Counted from the stretch's first letter, positions 10,673 through 21,026 are shown. The stretch: DNA of 64,000 bases from Halanaerobiales bacterium (GCA_023128035.1 JAGMES010000005.1:1-64000); one strand, 5' to 3'. Notes: generated by a model from the letters alone, not told the origin. A program made the numbers and translations.

Positions 10673-10702
10673 ATACTATCATAATTATAAAGATTATGTC
10701 AA
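10673..10702 (-). promoter_or_regulatory. Sigma-A promoter for hslV-hslU-codY
   Basis: TTGACA (10702-10697), an 18-base spacer and TAGTAT (10678-10673) lie in the 170-bp gap between trmFO and hslV, reading towards hslV. CodY would thus be expressed from its own unit, separate from topA-trmFO. Confidence 0.7.
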
Positions 10703-10744
10703 GATTTAAAATCATATAAATGTAAATCCTATACTAACGTAATA

Positions 10745-12061
10745 TTAATTTATTTCATGAACTTTTATAAAATGATTCAAAAATTCTAATCCGCGCTTAG
10801 AAACTGTTTCTTTTTTTAATTTTTTGTCTTTTATCTTCTCCTTCAATGGAGGAAGGATTCCAAAATTAATATTCATCGGTTGAAAACTTTTCTGATTAGC
10901 TGCTGTTATATAATGAGTCAAAGCTCCATGTGCAGTTTCTTTAGGAAAAATTAATAATTCTTTTTTTTGAATAAGTCGAACAGCATTGAGTCCTGCAATA
11001 ATCCCCATTGCTACAGATTCTACATAACCTTCAACTCCCGTAATCTGTCCAGCAAAAAAGATTCTTGGGTCAGTTTTCAACTGAAGAGTTGGTTCCAATA
11101 ACTTAGGTGAATTTATGAAAGTATTCCGATGCATAACTCCATATCGGATGAATTCTGCTTCCTCTAATCCCGGAATCATTGAAAACACCCGTTTTTGTTC
11201 TCCCCATTTAAGACGAGTCTGGAATCCAACTAGATTAAAGAGTGTTCCTTCTAGATTATCTTGGCGTAACTGTACAACCGCATATGGTCTTTTACCAGTT
11301 CGTGGATCTTCTAATCCTACAGGTTTTAGAGGGCCAAAAGCTAAAGTCTTAATTCCACGACTTGCAATTTCCTCAATGGGAAGGCATCCCTCAAAGAAGT
11401 TTCCCTTTTCAAAATCTTTTACTTCAGCTCGCTCAGCATTAATAAGTTCCTGCCAAAAAGTTTCATATTCTTCTTTATTCATCGGGCAATTAAGATAATC
11501 TCCCTCACCTTCTTTGCCATAACGAGATGCTCGATAAACAATCTCTAGATTGAGGCTATCTTTTGCAACTATCGGTGCTGCCGCATCAAAAAAGTAACAA
11601 TAATCCGAACCCAATTTTTCCTGAATGGCCTTAGAAAGATTATCTGAAGTCAAAGGACCAGTTGCAATAATTGTAATCCCATCTTCAGGAATTTCAGTGA
11701 TTTCATCATAATTAATCTTAATACGGGGATTGCTTAAAATTTTATCTGTTAACGATTTAGCATATTTATCCCTATCTACAGCTAATGCTTGACCTGCAGG
11801 AACTTTATTTTCATCTGCTACAGACATTATGATAGAATTTAATTCTCGCATCTCTGTTTTTAAAAGACCAGCAGCATTTCCTAAGTGATCTGCCTTAAGG
11901 GAGTTACTACAAACCAATTCACCAAAATATTTTGTATGATGAGCTGGTGTCATCTTTTTTGGACGCATCTCACATAATTCTACTAGAAATCCTGCTTCAG
12001 CTATCTGCCAAGCAGCTTCTGTTCCAGCAAGTCCTGCTCCGATCACTCGTACCTTTGTCAT
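10745..12061 (-). CDS. trmFO: Methylenetetrahydrofolate-tRNA (uracil-54) methyltransferase TrmFO
   Basis: TrmFO makes 5-methyl-U54 in tRNA using CH2-THF and FAD. The 438-residue protein starts with the FAD dinucleotide fold [17 protein letters not shown] and has the family stretch [11 protein letters not shown] near residue 32. It also carries [23 protein letters not shown] sequence, and [16 protein letters not shown] near the C-terminus. Its first codon overlaps the topA stop (ATGA), so the two are coupled. In many relatives xerC follows; here hslV follows directly. Confidence 0.96.
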   Translation of the reverse strand: MTKVRVIGAGLAGTEAAWQIAEAGFLVELCEMRPKKMTPAHHTKYFGELVCSNSLKADHLGNAAGLLKTEMRELNSIIMSVADENKVPAGQALAVDRDKYAKSLTDKILSNPRIKINYDEITEIPEDGITIIATGPLTSDNLSKAIQEKLGSDYCYFFDAAAPIVAKDSLNLEIVYRASRYGKEGEGDYLNCPMNKEEYETFWQELINAERAEVKDFEKGNFFEGCLPIEEIASRGIKTLAFGPLKPVGLEDPRTGKRPYAVVQLRQDNLEGTLFNLVGFQTRLKWGEQKRVFSMIPGLEEAEFIRYGVMHRNTFINSPKLLEPTLQLKTDPRIFFAGQITGVEGYVESVAMGIIAGLNAVRLIQKKELLIFPKETAHGALTHYITAANQKSFQPMNINFGILPPLKEKIKDKKLKKETVSKRGLEFLNHFIKVHEIN

Positions 12062-14151
12062 TTTTCCTCTTCTCCTTCAATTTCTTGATATCCACAATTT
12101 TCATTTATGCAATAATTAATTTTTTCTTTCTTTTTCCGTTTCTCAACTAAAAACGCTGCACCACAATCTGGACATTGCCGCTTTATAGGACGATCCCAGG
12201 TTACAAAATCACACTCTGGATACTTACTGCATCCGTAAAAAGTACGTTTCTTTTTTGTTCGTCTTTGTACTAATTCTCCTTGACCACATTGAGGACATTC
12301 AACTCCGATTTTTACCATAAACGGTTGAGTGTTTTTGCAGTCAGGGTATCCAGGACATGCTAAAAACTTGCCGTAACGACCATGTTTAACAATCATATTT
12401 CTACCACATTTTTCACAAATCACATCAGTAAGTTCTGGCTCTATTTCAACATTTGCCATTTCTGTTTGCGCCTTTTCTAATCTCTTAGCAAAAGGTTCAT
12501 AAAACTTTTTCAAAATACTTACCCAATTTACTGTACCTTCTTCAATTTCATCTAACTTATCTTCTAACATAGCCGTAAATTCTACACCTGTTACATCAGG
12601 AAAATGTTCTATTAAAAGATCAGTAACGATAAAACCCAACTCTGTCGGTTTTAAAGATTTTCCCTCTTTAATAACATAACCTCTTGCTTGAACGGTTCCG
12701 ACAATCGGAGCATAGGTACTTGGTCTTCCTATACCATTCTCTTCTAATACCTTAACCAAACTTGCTTCGGTATATCGAGGAGGAGGTTGAGTAAAGTGTT
12801 GTTCTGACAAGAGTTTTTTCAAATCTAAAATTTGGCCTTCCTGCAAACTAGGCAACTCCTGTTCTTTTTTCTTTACCCCAAAAGTATCTACAGCTAAAAA
12901 TCCCTTAAAGATATTAGTAGTACCAGTTAAACGAAATAAATATTTTCCTGCCTTAATATCTATAGTAAGAATTTTATTGATTGCAGGTTTCATCTGACTA
13001 GCAAGAAAACGCTCCCAGATTAGTTTATACAGTTTATATTGTTCAGGTTCCAAATATTTTCGAATCGCATCTGGTTCAATCTTGACAGAAGATGGTCGAA
13101 TAGCCTCATGAGCATCCTGAGCACCTTTCTTTTTGCGATATTCCACTTTCTTTTCTGGAACATATTTCAAACTAAATCTTTTTTCAATATATTCTCGCGC
13201 TTCAAGTTGAGCCTCTTCAGAGATTCGCGTTGAATCAGTACGGATATATGTTATTAAACCAGTAGTTCCCTGTGGTAAATCTAAACCTTCATATAGTTGC
13301 TGCGCGACATACATTGTCTTTTTTGTACTAAATCCCAATATATTTGCAGCAGTCTGCTGCAGACTACTTGTAATAAATGGCGGATTAGGTTTACGCTGAC
13401 GTTGGCGCTCTTTAACGAGTTCAACTACGTAATTTTCTTTTTTTAACTGAGTTTCATGTTCCTTAGCTTCCTTTTCATTGCTAATTTTTACTTTTTTATT
13501 TTCAATCCGATGTAATCTTGCTATAAAAGTATCAATATCTTTCACTAAATGAGCATCAATAGTCCAATATTCTTCCGTATCAAAAGATTCAATCTCCCGT
13601 TCACGGTCACAGATAATCCTAACCGCAACCGTCTGCACTCTTCCTGCACTTAGACCCTTACGAACTTTATTCCACAAAAGAGGGCTTAACTGATAACCTA
13701 CAAGACGATCAAAAATTCGACGCGTTTGTTGTGCATCAACTCGATCTTTATCAATCATCCTCGGTGATTTTAATGCATTTTGAACTGCTTTTTTCGTAAT
13801 TTCATTAAATTCTATTCGACAGAGTTTATTATCATCAATTTCTAATGCCCGAGCCAGATGCCAGCTAATCGCTTCCCCCTCACGATCCGGGTCAGTAGCA
13901 AGATAAATCTCTGTTTTCTTTTTCGCAGCCTTTTTTAAAGCTTTAAGGATTTTTCCTTTTCCTCGAATAGTAATATACTTAGGTTGAAAATCATGTTCAA
14001 CATCTACACCTAATTGACTTTTGGGTAAGTCAATCACATGACCCATAGAGGCCTCAACATGAAAATGTTTTCCTAAAAATTTGCCAATAGTTTTTGCCTT
14101 TGCTGGCGACTCCACAATAACTAATTTATCTGGAACCAATTTTTCCGCCAT
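12058..14151 (-). CDS. topA: DNA topoisomerase I
   Basis: This type IA topoisomerase relaxes negative supercoils. The 697-residue protein has a TOPRIM domain ([31 protein letters not shown]), and the active-site Tyr is in [14 protein letters not shown] near residue 298. Three four-Cys zinc modules follow from about residue 570: CEKCG...CPGYPDC, CPQCG...CSKYPEC and CPDCG...CINENC. Length and architecture are standard. Confidence 0.97.
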   Translation of the reverse strand: MAEKLVPDKLVIVESPAKAKTIGKFLGKHFHVEASMGHVIDLPKSQLGVDVEHDFQPKYITIRGKGKILKALKKAAKKKTEIYLATDPDREGEAISWHLARALEIDDNKLCRIEFNEITKKAVQNALKSPRMIDKDRVDAQQTRRIFDRLVGYQLSPLLWNKVRKGLSAGRVQTVAVRIICDREREIESFDTEEYWTIDAHLVKDIDTFIARLHRIENKKVKISNEKEAKEHETQLKKENYVVELVKERQRQRKPNPPFITSSLQQTAANILGFSTKKTMYVAQQLYEGLDLPQGTTGLITYIRTDSTRISEEAQLEAREYIEKRFSLKYVPEKKVEYRKKKGAQDAHEAIRPSSVKIEPDAIRKYLEPEQYKLYKLIWERFLASQMKPAINKILTIDIKAGKYLFRLTGTTNIFKGFLAVDTFGVKKKEQELPSLQEGQILDLKKLLSEQHFTQPPPRYTEASLVKVLEENGIGRPSTYAPIVGTVQARGYVIKEGKSLKPTELGFIVTDLLIEHFPDVTGVEFTAMLEDKLDEIEEGTVNWVSILKKFYEPFAKRLEKAQTEMANVEIEPELTDVICEKCGRNMIVKHGRYGKFLACPGYPDCKNTQPFMVKIGVECPQCGQGELVQRRTKKKRTFYGCSKYPECDFVTWDRPIKRQCPDCGAAFLVEKRKKKEKINYCINENCGYQEIEGEEEK

Positions 14152-14178
14152 ATTCTCACCCCCACAAATCCCAAATTA

Positions 14179-14661
14179 CTAATGAATCCAAAAATTATTT
14201 TTTTCTTCTACATCATCAAACTTCAGCTTTTTGATAAATATTAACTTTAATCTATTTTTAATTGACATTTTCAAAAGTTGCCAAAGTTCTTGTTTATCAA
14301 TCTCTATAGCTTGAAGACTAAAACTTCTCCCAATGATTTCCTCCAACTCCTGATTGGCAAGGAGACCTTTACTTAATAAAAAGATAAGAATTCCATATGC
14401 TTCTGAAGAAAAGAGCATTTTTTCGCTTTGCGAAAAGATTCTCATGGAAGATGGAAGATATGTATGATTTTCATAAGATTCTGATATACCTATTATCTCC
14501 GCGGAAGAAAAAATTAATTCGAAAGCCATTTCAATATCTATAATATCATATCCAAGTTCTATTAAAGTTTGAACAATCTCCTCTTCATTAACAGTTAAAT
14601 CTTCATTATGCAATAGTCTTTGAACCAAAAGACTTACAATCTCTATAATATTTGAGTTCAT
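14179..14661 (-). CDS. smg: Smg/DUF494 family protein
   Basis: The 160-residue acidic helical protein contains the ILIFLLSKGLL and ELEEIIGRSFSLQ segments characteristic of Smg (DUF494). Its biochemical role is not established. Its place between dprA and topA copies the smf-smg-topA arrangement of many bacteria, which supports the call. The start is the ATG at 14661 with GGGGGAGAGG upstream, instead of a longer frame from 14691. Confidence 0.8.
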   Translation of the reverse strand: MNSNIIEIVSLLVQRLLHNEDLTVNEEEIVQTLIELGYDIIDIEMAFELIFSSAEIIGISESYENHTYLPSSMRIFSQSEKMLFSSEAYGILIFLLSKGLLANQELEEIIGRSFSLQAIEIDKQELWQLLKMSIKNRLKLIFIKKLKFDDVEEKNNFWIH

Positions 14662-14754
14662 TTCCTCTCCCCCAATATAGATTCTCCTCATATTTTTACT
14701 TATCTTATTATATGGGTAATGATAAAATTTGTAAAGTATTTTCGCTACTTAAGA

Positions 14755-15837
14755 CTAATTTAAAGCAAAAATTGGCCCTGGGTATTGGATAACTAGCCCT
14801 AACAATTCTAATTCTAAAAGAATTGCATTTAATTTAGAGATATCCAGGTTGAGTGCTCCAACAAGTTCATCAATCCCCATCTCTCTTTCTTTTAAAAGGG
14901 TAATAATTTGTTCTTGCACTGCAGTATATTTTAAATTTTTCCCTCTTGGCGAAATTTTAATCTCTTTCATCAACCCACCAAATTCATGAAGAATATCTTG
15001 AACAGAAGTAGTCAATTTTGCTCCTTTTTTAATAAGTTCATTAGTTCCTTGACTCATCGTACTAAAAATACTCCCCGGAACAGCAAAAACTTCTCGATTT
15101 TGCTCTAATGCTTGGTCAGCAGTAATCATGGCCCCACTTCTTACACCAGCTTCTATTACTACTGTACCATATGATAATCCACTGATAATTCTATTTCTAG
15201 CTGGAAAATTTCCTTTCTCAGGAGGTGTTTTAGGAGGATATGTAGAAAGAACAGCACCAGATTGAATAATCTCTTGATAAAGCTTACCATGCTCTTTAGG
15301 ATAGATAACATCCACTCCTGACCCTAATACTGCAATAGTACGTCCGCCTTCTTCAATCGCGGTCTGATGAGCGTTTCCATCTATCCCACGAGCCATCCCA
15401 CTTACAATAGTAAATCCTATCTTAACTAGTTCCCTTACTAACGTCCTGGTGACTCTTCGACCATAAACTGTCATTTTACGGGATCCTACTATCGCTATGC
15501 TGTGTAAATCCTCTTTTTTAAAACTCCCTCGATAATAAATAACAGGAGGAGGATCGTAAATTTGTTTTAAATTGACAGGAAATTCTGAATCTTCTAAACA
15601 TAAAATATGAATCTCATCCTCTTTGCATTCCCTTAAAAAGAGTTCTAAATTGATCCTTGATCTAGTATCGATAATTTTTTGGGCCAACTTAGAACCAATC
15701 AAAGGAACAGATACTAATTCCTTTTTAGAAGCCCTCCAAACCCTTTCAGGTGTCTTAAAATACTCTATCAAACGCTTTACCCTAAGTGAACCAACTCCAG
15801 GAATTAACGAAAGGCCAACCCAATATTTTCGATTCAT
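14755..15837 (-). CDS. dprA: DNA-processing protein DprA
   Basis: DprA loads RecA on incoming single-stranded DNA during transformation. The 360-residue protein has an N-terminal helix-hairpin-helix-like region (about 1-65) and a Rossmann core. In the core are AIVGSRKMTVYG, VSGMARGIDGNAHQTAIE, the AVLGSGVDVIYPKEH stretch, and SGLSYGTVVIEAG. A C-terminal winged-helix-like domain spans about 295-360. comM and yraN lie divergently next door, as in other competence neighbourhoods. Confidence 0.95.
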   Translation of the reverse strand: MNRKYWVGLSLIPGVGSLRVKRLIEYFKTPERVWRASKKELVSVPLIGSKLAQKIIDTRSRINLELFLRECKEDEIHILCLEDSEFPVNLKQIYDPPPVIYYRGSFKKEDLHSIAIVGSRKMTVYGRRVTRTLVRELVKIGFTIVSGMARGIDGNAHQTAIEEGGRTIAVLGSGVDVIYPKEHGKLYQEIIQSGAVLSTYPPKTPPEKGNFPARNRIISGLSYGTVVIEAGVRSGAMITADQALEQNREVFAVPGSIFSTMSQGTNELIKKGAKLTTSVQDILHEFGGLMKEIKISPRGKNLKYTAVQEQIITLLKEREMGIDELVGALNLDISKLNAILLELELLGLVIQYPGPIFALN

Positions 15838-16250
15838 AAATCCTCCTAGCTTTTGATTTATGTACTAAGTTCTACAGGAAGTTCATTTCTCCTGCTGCTA
15901 ATAACATAAACAAAATATTTTATTCAAAATTTTAACTGTAGCAGCGTTAACGCCGATGCAATAACTACGTTATTACATCTTAATTTTAACAACTTTCGGA
16001 AGGAAATATTTACTCCCACTGAAGGTAATTCCAATAAGATAGCTTATCCTCACTTATAAAAATTGGGAGATATTTGTGCTCTCTGAAAGCCCTTCCAAAA
16101 ATGTTGTTAACAAGTTAATATAATAATACTCTAATTAATTAAAATGATGAAATATTTATATTAATTTGTATTTTTTATTGTCAAAAGGCAGGGTTTTGCC
16201 TATTAGTAACGAATTAATATTATAAACAAAATTATGTGAGGTGTTTTCTT
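15838..16250. other. Intergenic region between divergent dprA and yraN
   Basis: The 410-bp AT-rich gap holds one diverged family-A inverted-repeat element (about 15983-16111). Towards yraN there is TTGTCA-17 bp-TATTAG (16179-16207), a possible weak promoter overlapping a GGCA/TGCC-type hairpin. No gene is visible. Confidence 0.5.
15983..16111 (+). repeat. Family-A inverted-repeat element (diverged copy)
   Basis: The ends TTAACAACTTTCGGAAGG and CCTTCCAAAAATGTTGTTAA are inverted versions of the family-A terminus TTTAACGACTTCAGAAGG. The outer ATAACTACGTTATTA hairpin seen in other copies is also present just upstream. There is no coding capacity. Confidence 0.7.
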
Positions 16251-16616
16251 ATGAAGAGAATTGAGGTGGGAAGATTGGGTGAAAAGATGGCTCGAGATTT
16301 TTTATTGCGAAAGGGATATAATATTCTGGCGGAAAATTATCGAACATCACAAGGTGAGATTGATCTGGTGACAGAAGAAAATAAGACCATTATCTTTGTA
16401 GAAGTTCGTACTCGCTCCACTCGCTTATTTGGATCGCCTTTAGAAAGCATCACTCCTACAAAACGTGAACGTCTAATCCGTGTGGCTATTCAGTTTTGTG
16501 CACAGTATTATCTTTATTCACAAAATTTTCGTTTTGATGTAATTGGGATTTCTTTATATGAAAATATTCCAAAGATTGAGCATATTACAAATGCTTTTAT
16601 CATTGGGAGGGATTAG
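16251..16616 (+). CDS. yraN: UPF0102/YraN family endonuclease-like protein
   Basis: This 121-residue protein has the YraN/Holliday-junction-resolvase-like core: G(x)LGEKMARDFLLRKGY, then ENYRTSQGEIDLV with the E-x-D metal ligands, and IIFVEVRTR with the following Glu-x-Lys/Arg. The family is near-universal, but its function is not firmly known. It starts at ATG 16251 with GAGGTG upstream, and comM follows after 3 bp, so the two are coupled. Confidence 0.9.
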   Translation: MKRIEVGRLGEKMARDFLLRKGYNILAENYRTSQGEIDLVTEENKTIIFVEVRTRSTRLFGSPLESITPTKRERLIRVAIQFCAQYYLYSQNFRFDVIGISLYENIPKIEHITNAFIIGRD

Positions 16617-16619
16617 GTT

Positions 16620-18143
16620 ATGCTGGCCAAAATACTCAGCACATCCTATATAGGTGTAGAAGGGTTTCCAATTGTAGTTGAAGTTGATCTATCCAATGGA
16701 CTTCCTGCTTTTGATCTGGTAGGTTTGCCAAATACGGCTGTTCGTGAAGCAAGAAAACGAGTTCGTTCAGCTTTAAAAAATAGCCCTTACCCTTATCCTC
16801 GTGAGCGAATTACCATTAACCTAGCTCCCGCTGATATCCCTAAAGAAGGTTCCTACTTTGACCTACCTATTGCTATTGGTATCCTAGCCGCTGAAGGGAT
16901 TGTACCATCTGATAAATTATGCGAATTTGCTTTTATAGGGGAGCTATCTTTGGATGGAAAAATAAAACCCATTAGAGGAAGCCTAGCGATGGCACTAACC
17001 GTCAAAGAATTAGGATTACACGGCCTAATCTTACCAAAAGAGAATTATTCTGAAGCAAAGGCAGTACACCAGATTGAACTTGTTCCTGTTTCTAGTTTAG
17101 AAGAGGTAGTAAATTTTTTACGAACAGGTGATATTCATTATCCAGATATAAAGAAAACTCTTCCCCAAAATTCTATGGAAGTGGATCTCGCTTCCATTAA
17201 AGGACAACTATTTGCCAAACGTGGATTGGAAATTGCAGCATCAGGAGGACACAATCTACTTCTCATTGGCCCACCTGGTTCAGGTAAAACTCTTTTAGCT
17301 CGATCCATTCCTGGTATTATTCCCCCATTAAGTGAAGAAGAGTCTCTTCAGGTCACCCGCATCCATAGCATTGCTGGTATTAATCATCAAGCACAACACC
17401 TTTTAACCCAGCCGCCTTTTCGCCAACCCCACCACAGCATCACTCCAGCAGCATTAATCGGTGGTGGCAGAATACCACTGCCAGGTGAAATAAGTCTAGC
17501 TCATCATGGTATCCTTTTTCTTGATGAAATGGGAGAGTTTCGATCTGATCTTTTAAATCTGTTACGCCAACCTCTGGAGATGAGTCAAGTAGTGGTTACT
17601 CGTCACCAGCACCGAGTAATTTTTCCTGCTCAATTTATTTTAATTGGAGCACTAAATCCATGTAAATGTGGTTTTTATGGTGATCCTTCAGGACGTTGCA
17701 TTTGTTCTTCCTCTGAGATTAGACGCTATTTTCAAAAAATTTCTGGACCTCTACTTGATCGTATTGATTTACAAATTCAAGTCTCAAGAATGAATAGTGA
17801 TGATCTTTTTAATACCAACAAAGTTGAATCCTCTTCAACTGTTCGAACAAGAGTTTTTAAAGCTAGAGAGATTCAAAGTTATAGATATTGTTCTACCCCC
17901 TTTAATCTAAATAGTCAGATTCCTCTATCCCAGATTAAAATCTTTTGCCCATTGGCAACTAAAGCAGAAAAAATTCTAGCTCAAGCAATGGACCGATTAG
18001 AACTGACAGCACGTGGCTGCCATCAAATTATAAAAGTCGCTCGCACCATTGCTGATTTGCGTCAGGCAAAAATAATTGATACTGAAGATATAGCAGAAGC
18101 AATTCAATACCGTTCTTTTGATAGACTGCACTGCGGGTATTAA
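16620..18143 (+). CDS. comM: ComM/YifB-family AAA+ ATPase (Mg-chelatase-like)
   Basis: The 507-residue protein has an N-terminal Lon-protease-like domain (about 1-170). The AAA+ core follows, with Walker A LLIGPPGSGKTLLARSIPG near residue 213, Walker B GILFLDEMGEF and the Cys-rich ALNPCKCGFYGD insertion. The C-terminus is a Mg-chelatase-type helical domain. ComM is a branch-migration helicase for heteroduplex DNA in natural transformation. Its pairing with dprA nearby supports that role, although competence itself cannot be shown from this window. Confidence 0.93.
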   Translation: MLAKILSTSYIGVEGFPIVVEVDLSNGLPAFDLVGLPNTAVREARKRVRSALKNSPYPYPRERITINLAPADIPKEGSYFDLPIAIGILAAEGIVPSDKLCEFAFIGELSLDGKIKPIRGSLAMALTVKELGLHGLILPKENYSEAKAVHQIELVPVSSLEEVVNFLRTGDIHYPDIKKTLPQNSMEVDLASIKGQLFAKRGLEIAASGGHNLLLIGPPGSGKTLLARSIPGIIPPLSEEESLQVTRIHSIAGINHQAQHLLTQPPFRQPHHSITPAALIGGGRIPLPGEISLAHHGILFLDEMGEFRSDLLNLLRQPLEMSQVVVTRHQHRVIFPAQFILIGALNPCKCGFYGDPSGRCICSSSEIRRYFQKISGPLLDRIDLQIQVSRMNSDDLFNTNKVESSSTVRTRVFKAREIQSYRYCSTPFNLNSQIPLSQIKIFCPLATKAEKILAQAMDRLELTARGCHQIIKVARTIADLRQAKIIDTEDIAEAIQYRSFDRLHCGY

Positions 18144-18208
18144 AATTATTCTAGTACTTCCACCCCCTCCTGTAGAGGAGGGGGCTTCCCCTTCTGAATG
18201 CCGTTAAA
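18142..18208 (+). repeat. Partial family-A element, possible comM terminator
   Basis: Only the right half of a family-A element is present, ending CTTCTGAATGCCGTTAAA. Its internal CCCCCTCCT/AGGAGGGGG hairpin directly follows the comM stop and may stop transcription from both sides. Confidence 0.65.
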
Positions 18209-18283
18209 CACAAGATTGAAAAAACTGTGAAGATATAATTGATTTTTGACAATATTATAGTTTGATTTTTATTTTTGTCAATA

Positions 18284-18493
18284 TTAGTCCAAAAAAATAA
18301 ACTCCCTAAAATTCAATCCTTCCTTTTCACAAAGTTTAATCAATCCTGCTAAAAATTTTTTGCCCACACCACGTTCCCCTCGCATTACTCGATAAACGTA
18401 GGAATAATCTAAATCTAATTTTCGTGCAAACATTACTTCGCTCCAGCCACGTGAATTAAGAAATTGCTCTGTTTTTTCCCTGTTGAGCCTCAT
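18284..18493 (-). CDS. Small Cro/CI-type helix-turn-helix protein
   Basis: A 69-residue protein that is almost entirely one HTH domain: RGWSEVMFARKLDLDYSYVY matches helices 2-3 of the lambda-repressor fold. It is divergent from the larger XRE gene at 18656, with about 160 bp between them. A decayed homologue lies in the same relation to another XRE gene at 47616-47824. I start it at the ATG (18493) after AGGGGTGGTG. A role as partner or antagonist of the XRE regulator is inference. Confidence 0.65.
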   Translation of the reverse strand: MRLNREKTEQFLNSRGWSEVMFARKLDLDYSYVYRVMRGERGVGKKFLAGLIKLCEKEGLNFREFIFLD

Positions 18494-18595
18494 GGTCACC
18501 ACCCCTATTTTTACTTATGTCAAAATTATATACCTTAGAATTACATATGTCAATGATTTTGAGAAATTTTATCTGCAAATTTTAAAAAAAGTTAT

Positions 18596-18623
18596 TGTCA
18601 AATGTCAATTAATAAGATACAAT
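18596..18623 (+). promoter_or_regulatory. Promoter of the XRE gene with repeated TGTCAA motifs
   Basis: TTGTCA (18596-18601), a 16-base spacer and TACAAT (18618-18623). TGTCAA is repeated at 18517-18522, 18549-18554, 18598-18603 and 18604-18609, and TTGACA/TTGTCAA also occur near 18245-18280. These repeats are candidate operator half-sites for the divergent HTH genes. Confidence 0.5.
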
Positions 18624-18655
18624 ATAGTAAAAGGTGCATAAAGGAAGTGGGTAAG

Positions 18656-19081
18656 ATGGCAAATAAAAAACAAATCCGAAGTGATTTTGGATTATATCTT
18701 AAATATGTTCGAGAATTAAGAGGGCTCACCATTACTGACTTAGCCAAATTTTCTAATGTCAGCCCCTCATACATATCACGAATTGAAAATGGTGGTAGAC
18801 GCCCTCCTAAACCTGATATTTTGCAAAAACTTGCTCCACACTTAGGAATTGGCTACAATGAATTGATGGTAAAAGCAGGATATTTAAAAATGGACAACGA
18901 CGATTTGCGTATTGAAGATGAAGGAACTAAAGAACTATTTGCGTCTTTGACAGAAGGAAAAAAGAAACTTCTTCAAACAGTAGATAATCTTTCAGAAGAA
19001 ACTATTTTCCTTATTGCTAATACTATAAAACAAATTAAAGAAGAATCAATTAAAAATTCCGAACAGAATTCTGATGTTTAA
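18656..19081 (+). CDS. XRE-family transcriptional regulator
   Basis: The 141-residue protein has an N-terminal HTH (about 5-65), with LRGLTITDLAKFSNVSPSYI then SRIENGGRRPPKPDIL. The C-terminal helix is KLLQTVDNLSEETIFLIANT. The domain layout is SinR-like, but with no recognisable SinI. The start is the ATG at 18656 behind GGAAGTGGG. The product is clearly paralogous to the XRE protein at 48074. Targets are unknown. Confidence 0.75.
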   Translation: MANKKQIRSDFGLYLKYVRELRGLTITDLAKFSNVSPSYISRIENGGRRPPKPDILQKLAPHLGIGYNELMVKAGYLKMDNDDLRIEDEGTKELFASLTEGKKKLLQTVDNLSEETIFLIANTIKQIKEESIKNSEQNSDV

Positions 19082-19116
19082 ACAATAGACGAACTGAATT
19101 TATTAAGTAAAACTCA

Positions 19117-19179
19117 GGGTCAATGTACATTTAGGAAAAATTTCCTAAATAAAAGTTTTCCTAAATGTACCTTAGACCC
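19117..19179. repeat. Long inverted repeat after the XRE gene
   Basis: GTACATTTAGGAAAA is repeated inverted as TTTTCCTAAATGTAC, with outer GGGTC/GACCC arms and an inner TTTCCTAAAT copy. It lies between convergent XRE and rnhB genes and probably serves as a bidirectional terminator, although the T runs are short. Confidence 0.6.
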
Positions 19180-19192
19180 AACGTTGTACCAC

Positions 19193-20155
19193 TTAACTTC
19201 CACTGAGCTTTTTCTCCATCCCAATATATACTTGCCGCAAGTCAACTAATTCCACTTCAAAGAGTCTCTCTTTATCTTTAGCTATTAGCTCACCGATCTC
19301 TTTCAAAGCAGCCAACTCTTTTGCTGATTTTACCATCTCAACATATAAATGATAAGTTTCCGAATAATTCGACTGTCTTACCATAGAAAAAGAAAAACGA
19401 TGAATAGGAGTCGGTCCCAACTTAATTAAGCCAGAAAGATGCTCAGGGGCGCCATACCCTTTATTGCGTTCAAACCCATACCCTAGATACTCTTTACTGA
19501 ATTTAACCATCTGCCTATCCCTAGTCACCTTTGCCACAACTGACGCAGCAGCAATAGATATACTCTTTGCGTCACCATCCACGATAGCCTGCTGATTGAT
19601 GTTAATACCATGTACAGTTTTATCTCCATCTACAATAGCAACCTGAGGCTTAAAACCTTGCTCAATTAATTGATCAAAGGCATGCTTCATTGCTTTAAAA
19701 CTAGCTTGGAGAATGTTAATTTTATCAATCTCTCGATTATCTACAATTCCAATTCCTACACCAAGAGCATTCTCCATTATTATATCAAAGAATTTTTCTC
19801 TCTCTTCCTCTCTAAGCTTCTTAGAATCATTTAAACCCAAGAAATAAAAATCTGGCTTGATGATAACAGCAGCAGCTACAACTGGCCCTGCTAATGGCCC
19901 TCTGCCGACCTCATCAATGCCAACAATCTGCGAAATACCTTGGCTCCAATATTGCCGTTCATGCTTTAACATTTCATCAAAACGTTTTTCTAATTTTTTC
20001 TTACGATTAAGTTGTCGTTCCATCTGCTCACCAAGTCGTTGAATACCCTTTCGCTGATCAAATCCTAATTTTTCAATCATCTCCAAGGTCGGTTCAATCT
20101 CTTTAATCAGATTCTGGACTTGGCTGATCGTCATCTGGGATAACTCCATTCCCAT
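19193..20155 (-). CDS. rnhB: Ribonuclease HII
   Basis: RNase HII removes RNA from RNA-DNA hybrids and single misinserted ribonucleotides. The active site is visible: GIDEVGRGPLAGPVV (D, E), AIVDGD (D) and SISIAAASVVAKVTRDR (D). At 320 residues it is longer than the usual 200-260, with an N-terminal helical extension of about 75 residues and a C-terminal tail. It overlaps the 3' end of rbgA by 53 bases. The start is the ATG at 20155 after GGGTGGGGAG; nearby in-frame ATGs at 20149 and 20134 are possible. Confidence 0.93.
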   Translation of the reverse strand: MGMELSQMTISQVQNLIKEIEPTLEMIEKLGFDQRKGIQRLGEQMERQLNRKKKLEKRFDEMLKHERQYWSQGISQIVGIDEVGRGPLAGPVVAAAVIIKPDFYFLGLNDSKKLREEEREKFFDIIMENALGVGIGIVDNREIDKINILQASFKAMKHAFDQLIEQGFKPQVAIVDGDKTVHGININQQAIVDGDAKSISIAAASVVAKVTRDRQMVKFSKEYLGYGFERNKGYGAPEHLSGLIKLGPTPIHRFSFSMVRQSNYSETYHLYVEMVKSAKELAALKEIGELIAKDKERLFEVELVDLRQVYIGMEKKLSGS

Positions 20156-21017
20156 CTCTTTTCTCCCCACCCTTCATCGGTCTTTCAATGGTAATCCGTC
20201 CAATTCGGCCATCCCGAAATTCTTTTAAGATCATTCGAGCTGTTTGTTCGGTACGGATTCGTCCACCACTTTGAATAAAACCACGTTTTCTCCCAATTGC
20301 TAACATCATCTCATAAGGGTCTTCTACCAATTCTACACCAAAAAATAATTCTAATTCTTTTTGTGCATTCTCCATCAACCATCCAGTCAAATGAAATGCT
20401 ACTTCTTCTTCATTAAAAATGTCACTTCGAATTGCACCAGTCGCAGCAAGTTTAATCCCCACTTCCTGGCTGTCAAATTTTGGCCAGAGAATCCCAGGTG
20501 AATCCAATAGGTGAAATCCTTCACGTACTTTAATCCACTGTTTTCCACGAGTAACACCAGGTTTATTCGCAACTTTTGCACTAGAACGCTTTGCTATTCG
20601 ATTGATTAAAGCAGATTTACCAACATTAGGAATTCCAATAATAGCTAATCGAATATTGCGAGGATTACGACCTCGTTTCTTTAAACGAGCATTGATCTCA
20701 TCTCCTTTTAAACGAACCGCCTCTAGCACATCTGCCAATCCTTTACCTTTCACAGCATCGACTGCGAAAGATGGAAATTTAGAGGATAAATGCTTAACCC
20801 AATCCAGAGTAATATCTGGATTAGCTAAATCAGATTTATTAAAAATAATAATGCGATCTTTATCTTTAACCAATTTATCAAGATCTGGATTGCTACTGCT
20901 AGATGGAATCCGCGCATCCAACAGCTCCAGAACAATATCTACCATCTTCAAATGTTCCTGCAATATTCTCTTTGCTTTGGCCATATGACCTGGATACCAC
21001 TGTATATTTTTCTTCAT
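20103..21017 (-). CDS. rbgA: Ribosome biogenesis GTPase RbgA (YlqF)
   Basis: RbgA is a circularly permuted GTPase for late 50S assembly. The G4 motif NKSDLA (near residue 80) precedes G1 GIPNVGKSALINRIA and G3 DSPGILWP, as the permuted order requires. The N-terminus has IQWYPGHMAKAKR, typical of the family, and the C-terminal half is the RNA-binding ANTAR-like domain. The length is 304. It starts at ATG 21017 with AGGTAGGTG, 9 bp after lepB. Confidence 0.95.
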   Translation of the reverse strand: MKKNIQWYPGHMAKAKRILQEHLKMVDIVLELLDARIPSSSSNPDLDKLVKDKDRIIIFNKSDLANPDITLDWVKHLSSKFPSFAVDAVKGKGLADVLEAVRLKGDEINARLKKRGRNPRNIRLAIIGIPNVGKSALINRIAKRSSAKVANKPGVTRGKQWIKVREGFHLLDSPGILWPKFDSQEVGIKLAATGAIRSDIFNEEEVAFHLTGWLMENAQKELELFFGVELVEDPYEMMLAIGRKRGFIQSGGRIRTEQTARMILKEFRDGRIGRITIERPMKGGEKRDGNGVIPDDDQPSPESD

Positions 21018-21026
21018 TAAGCACAC

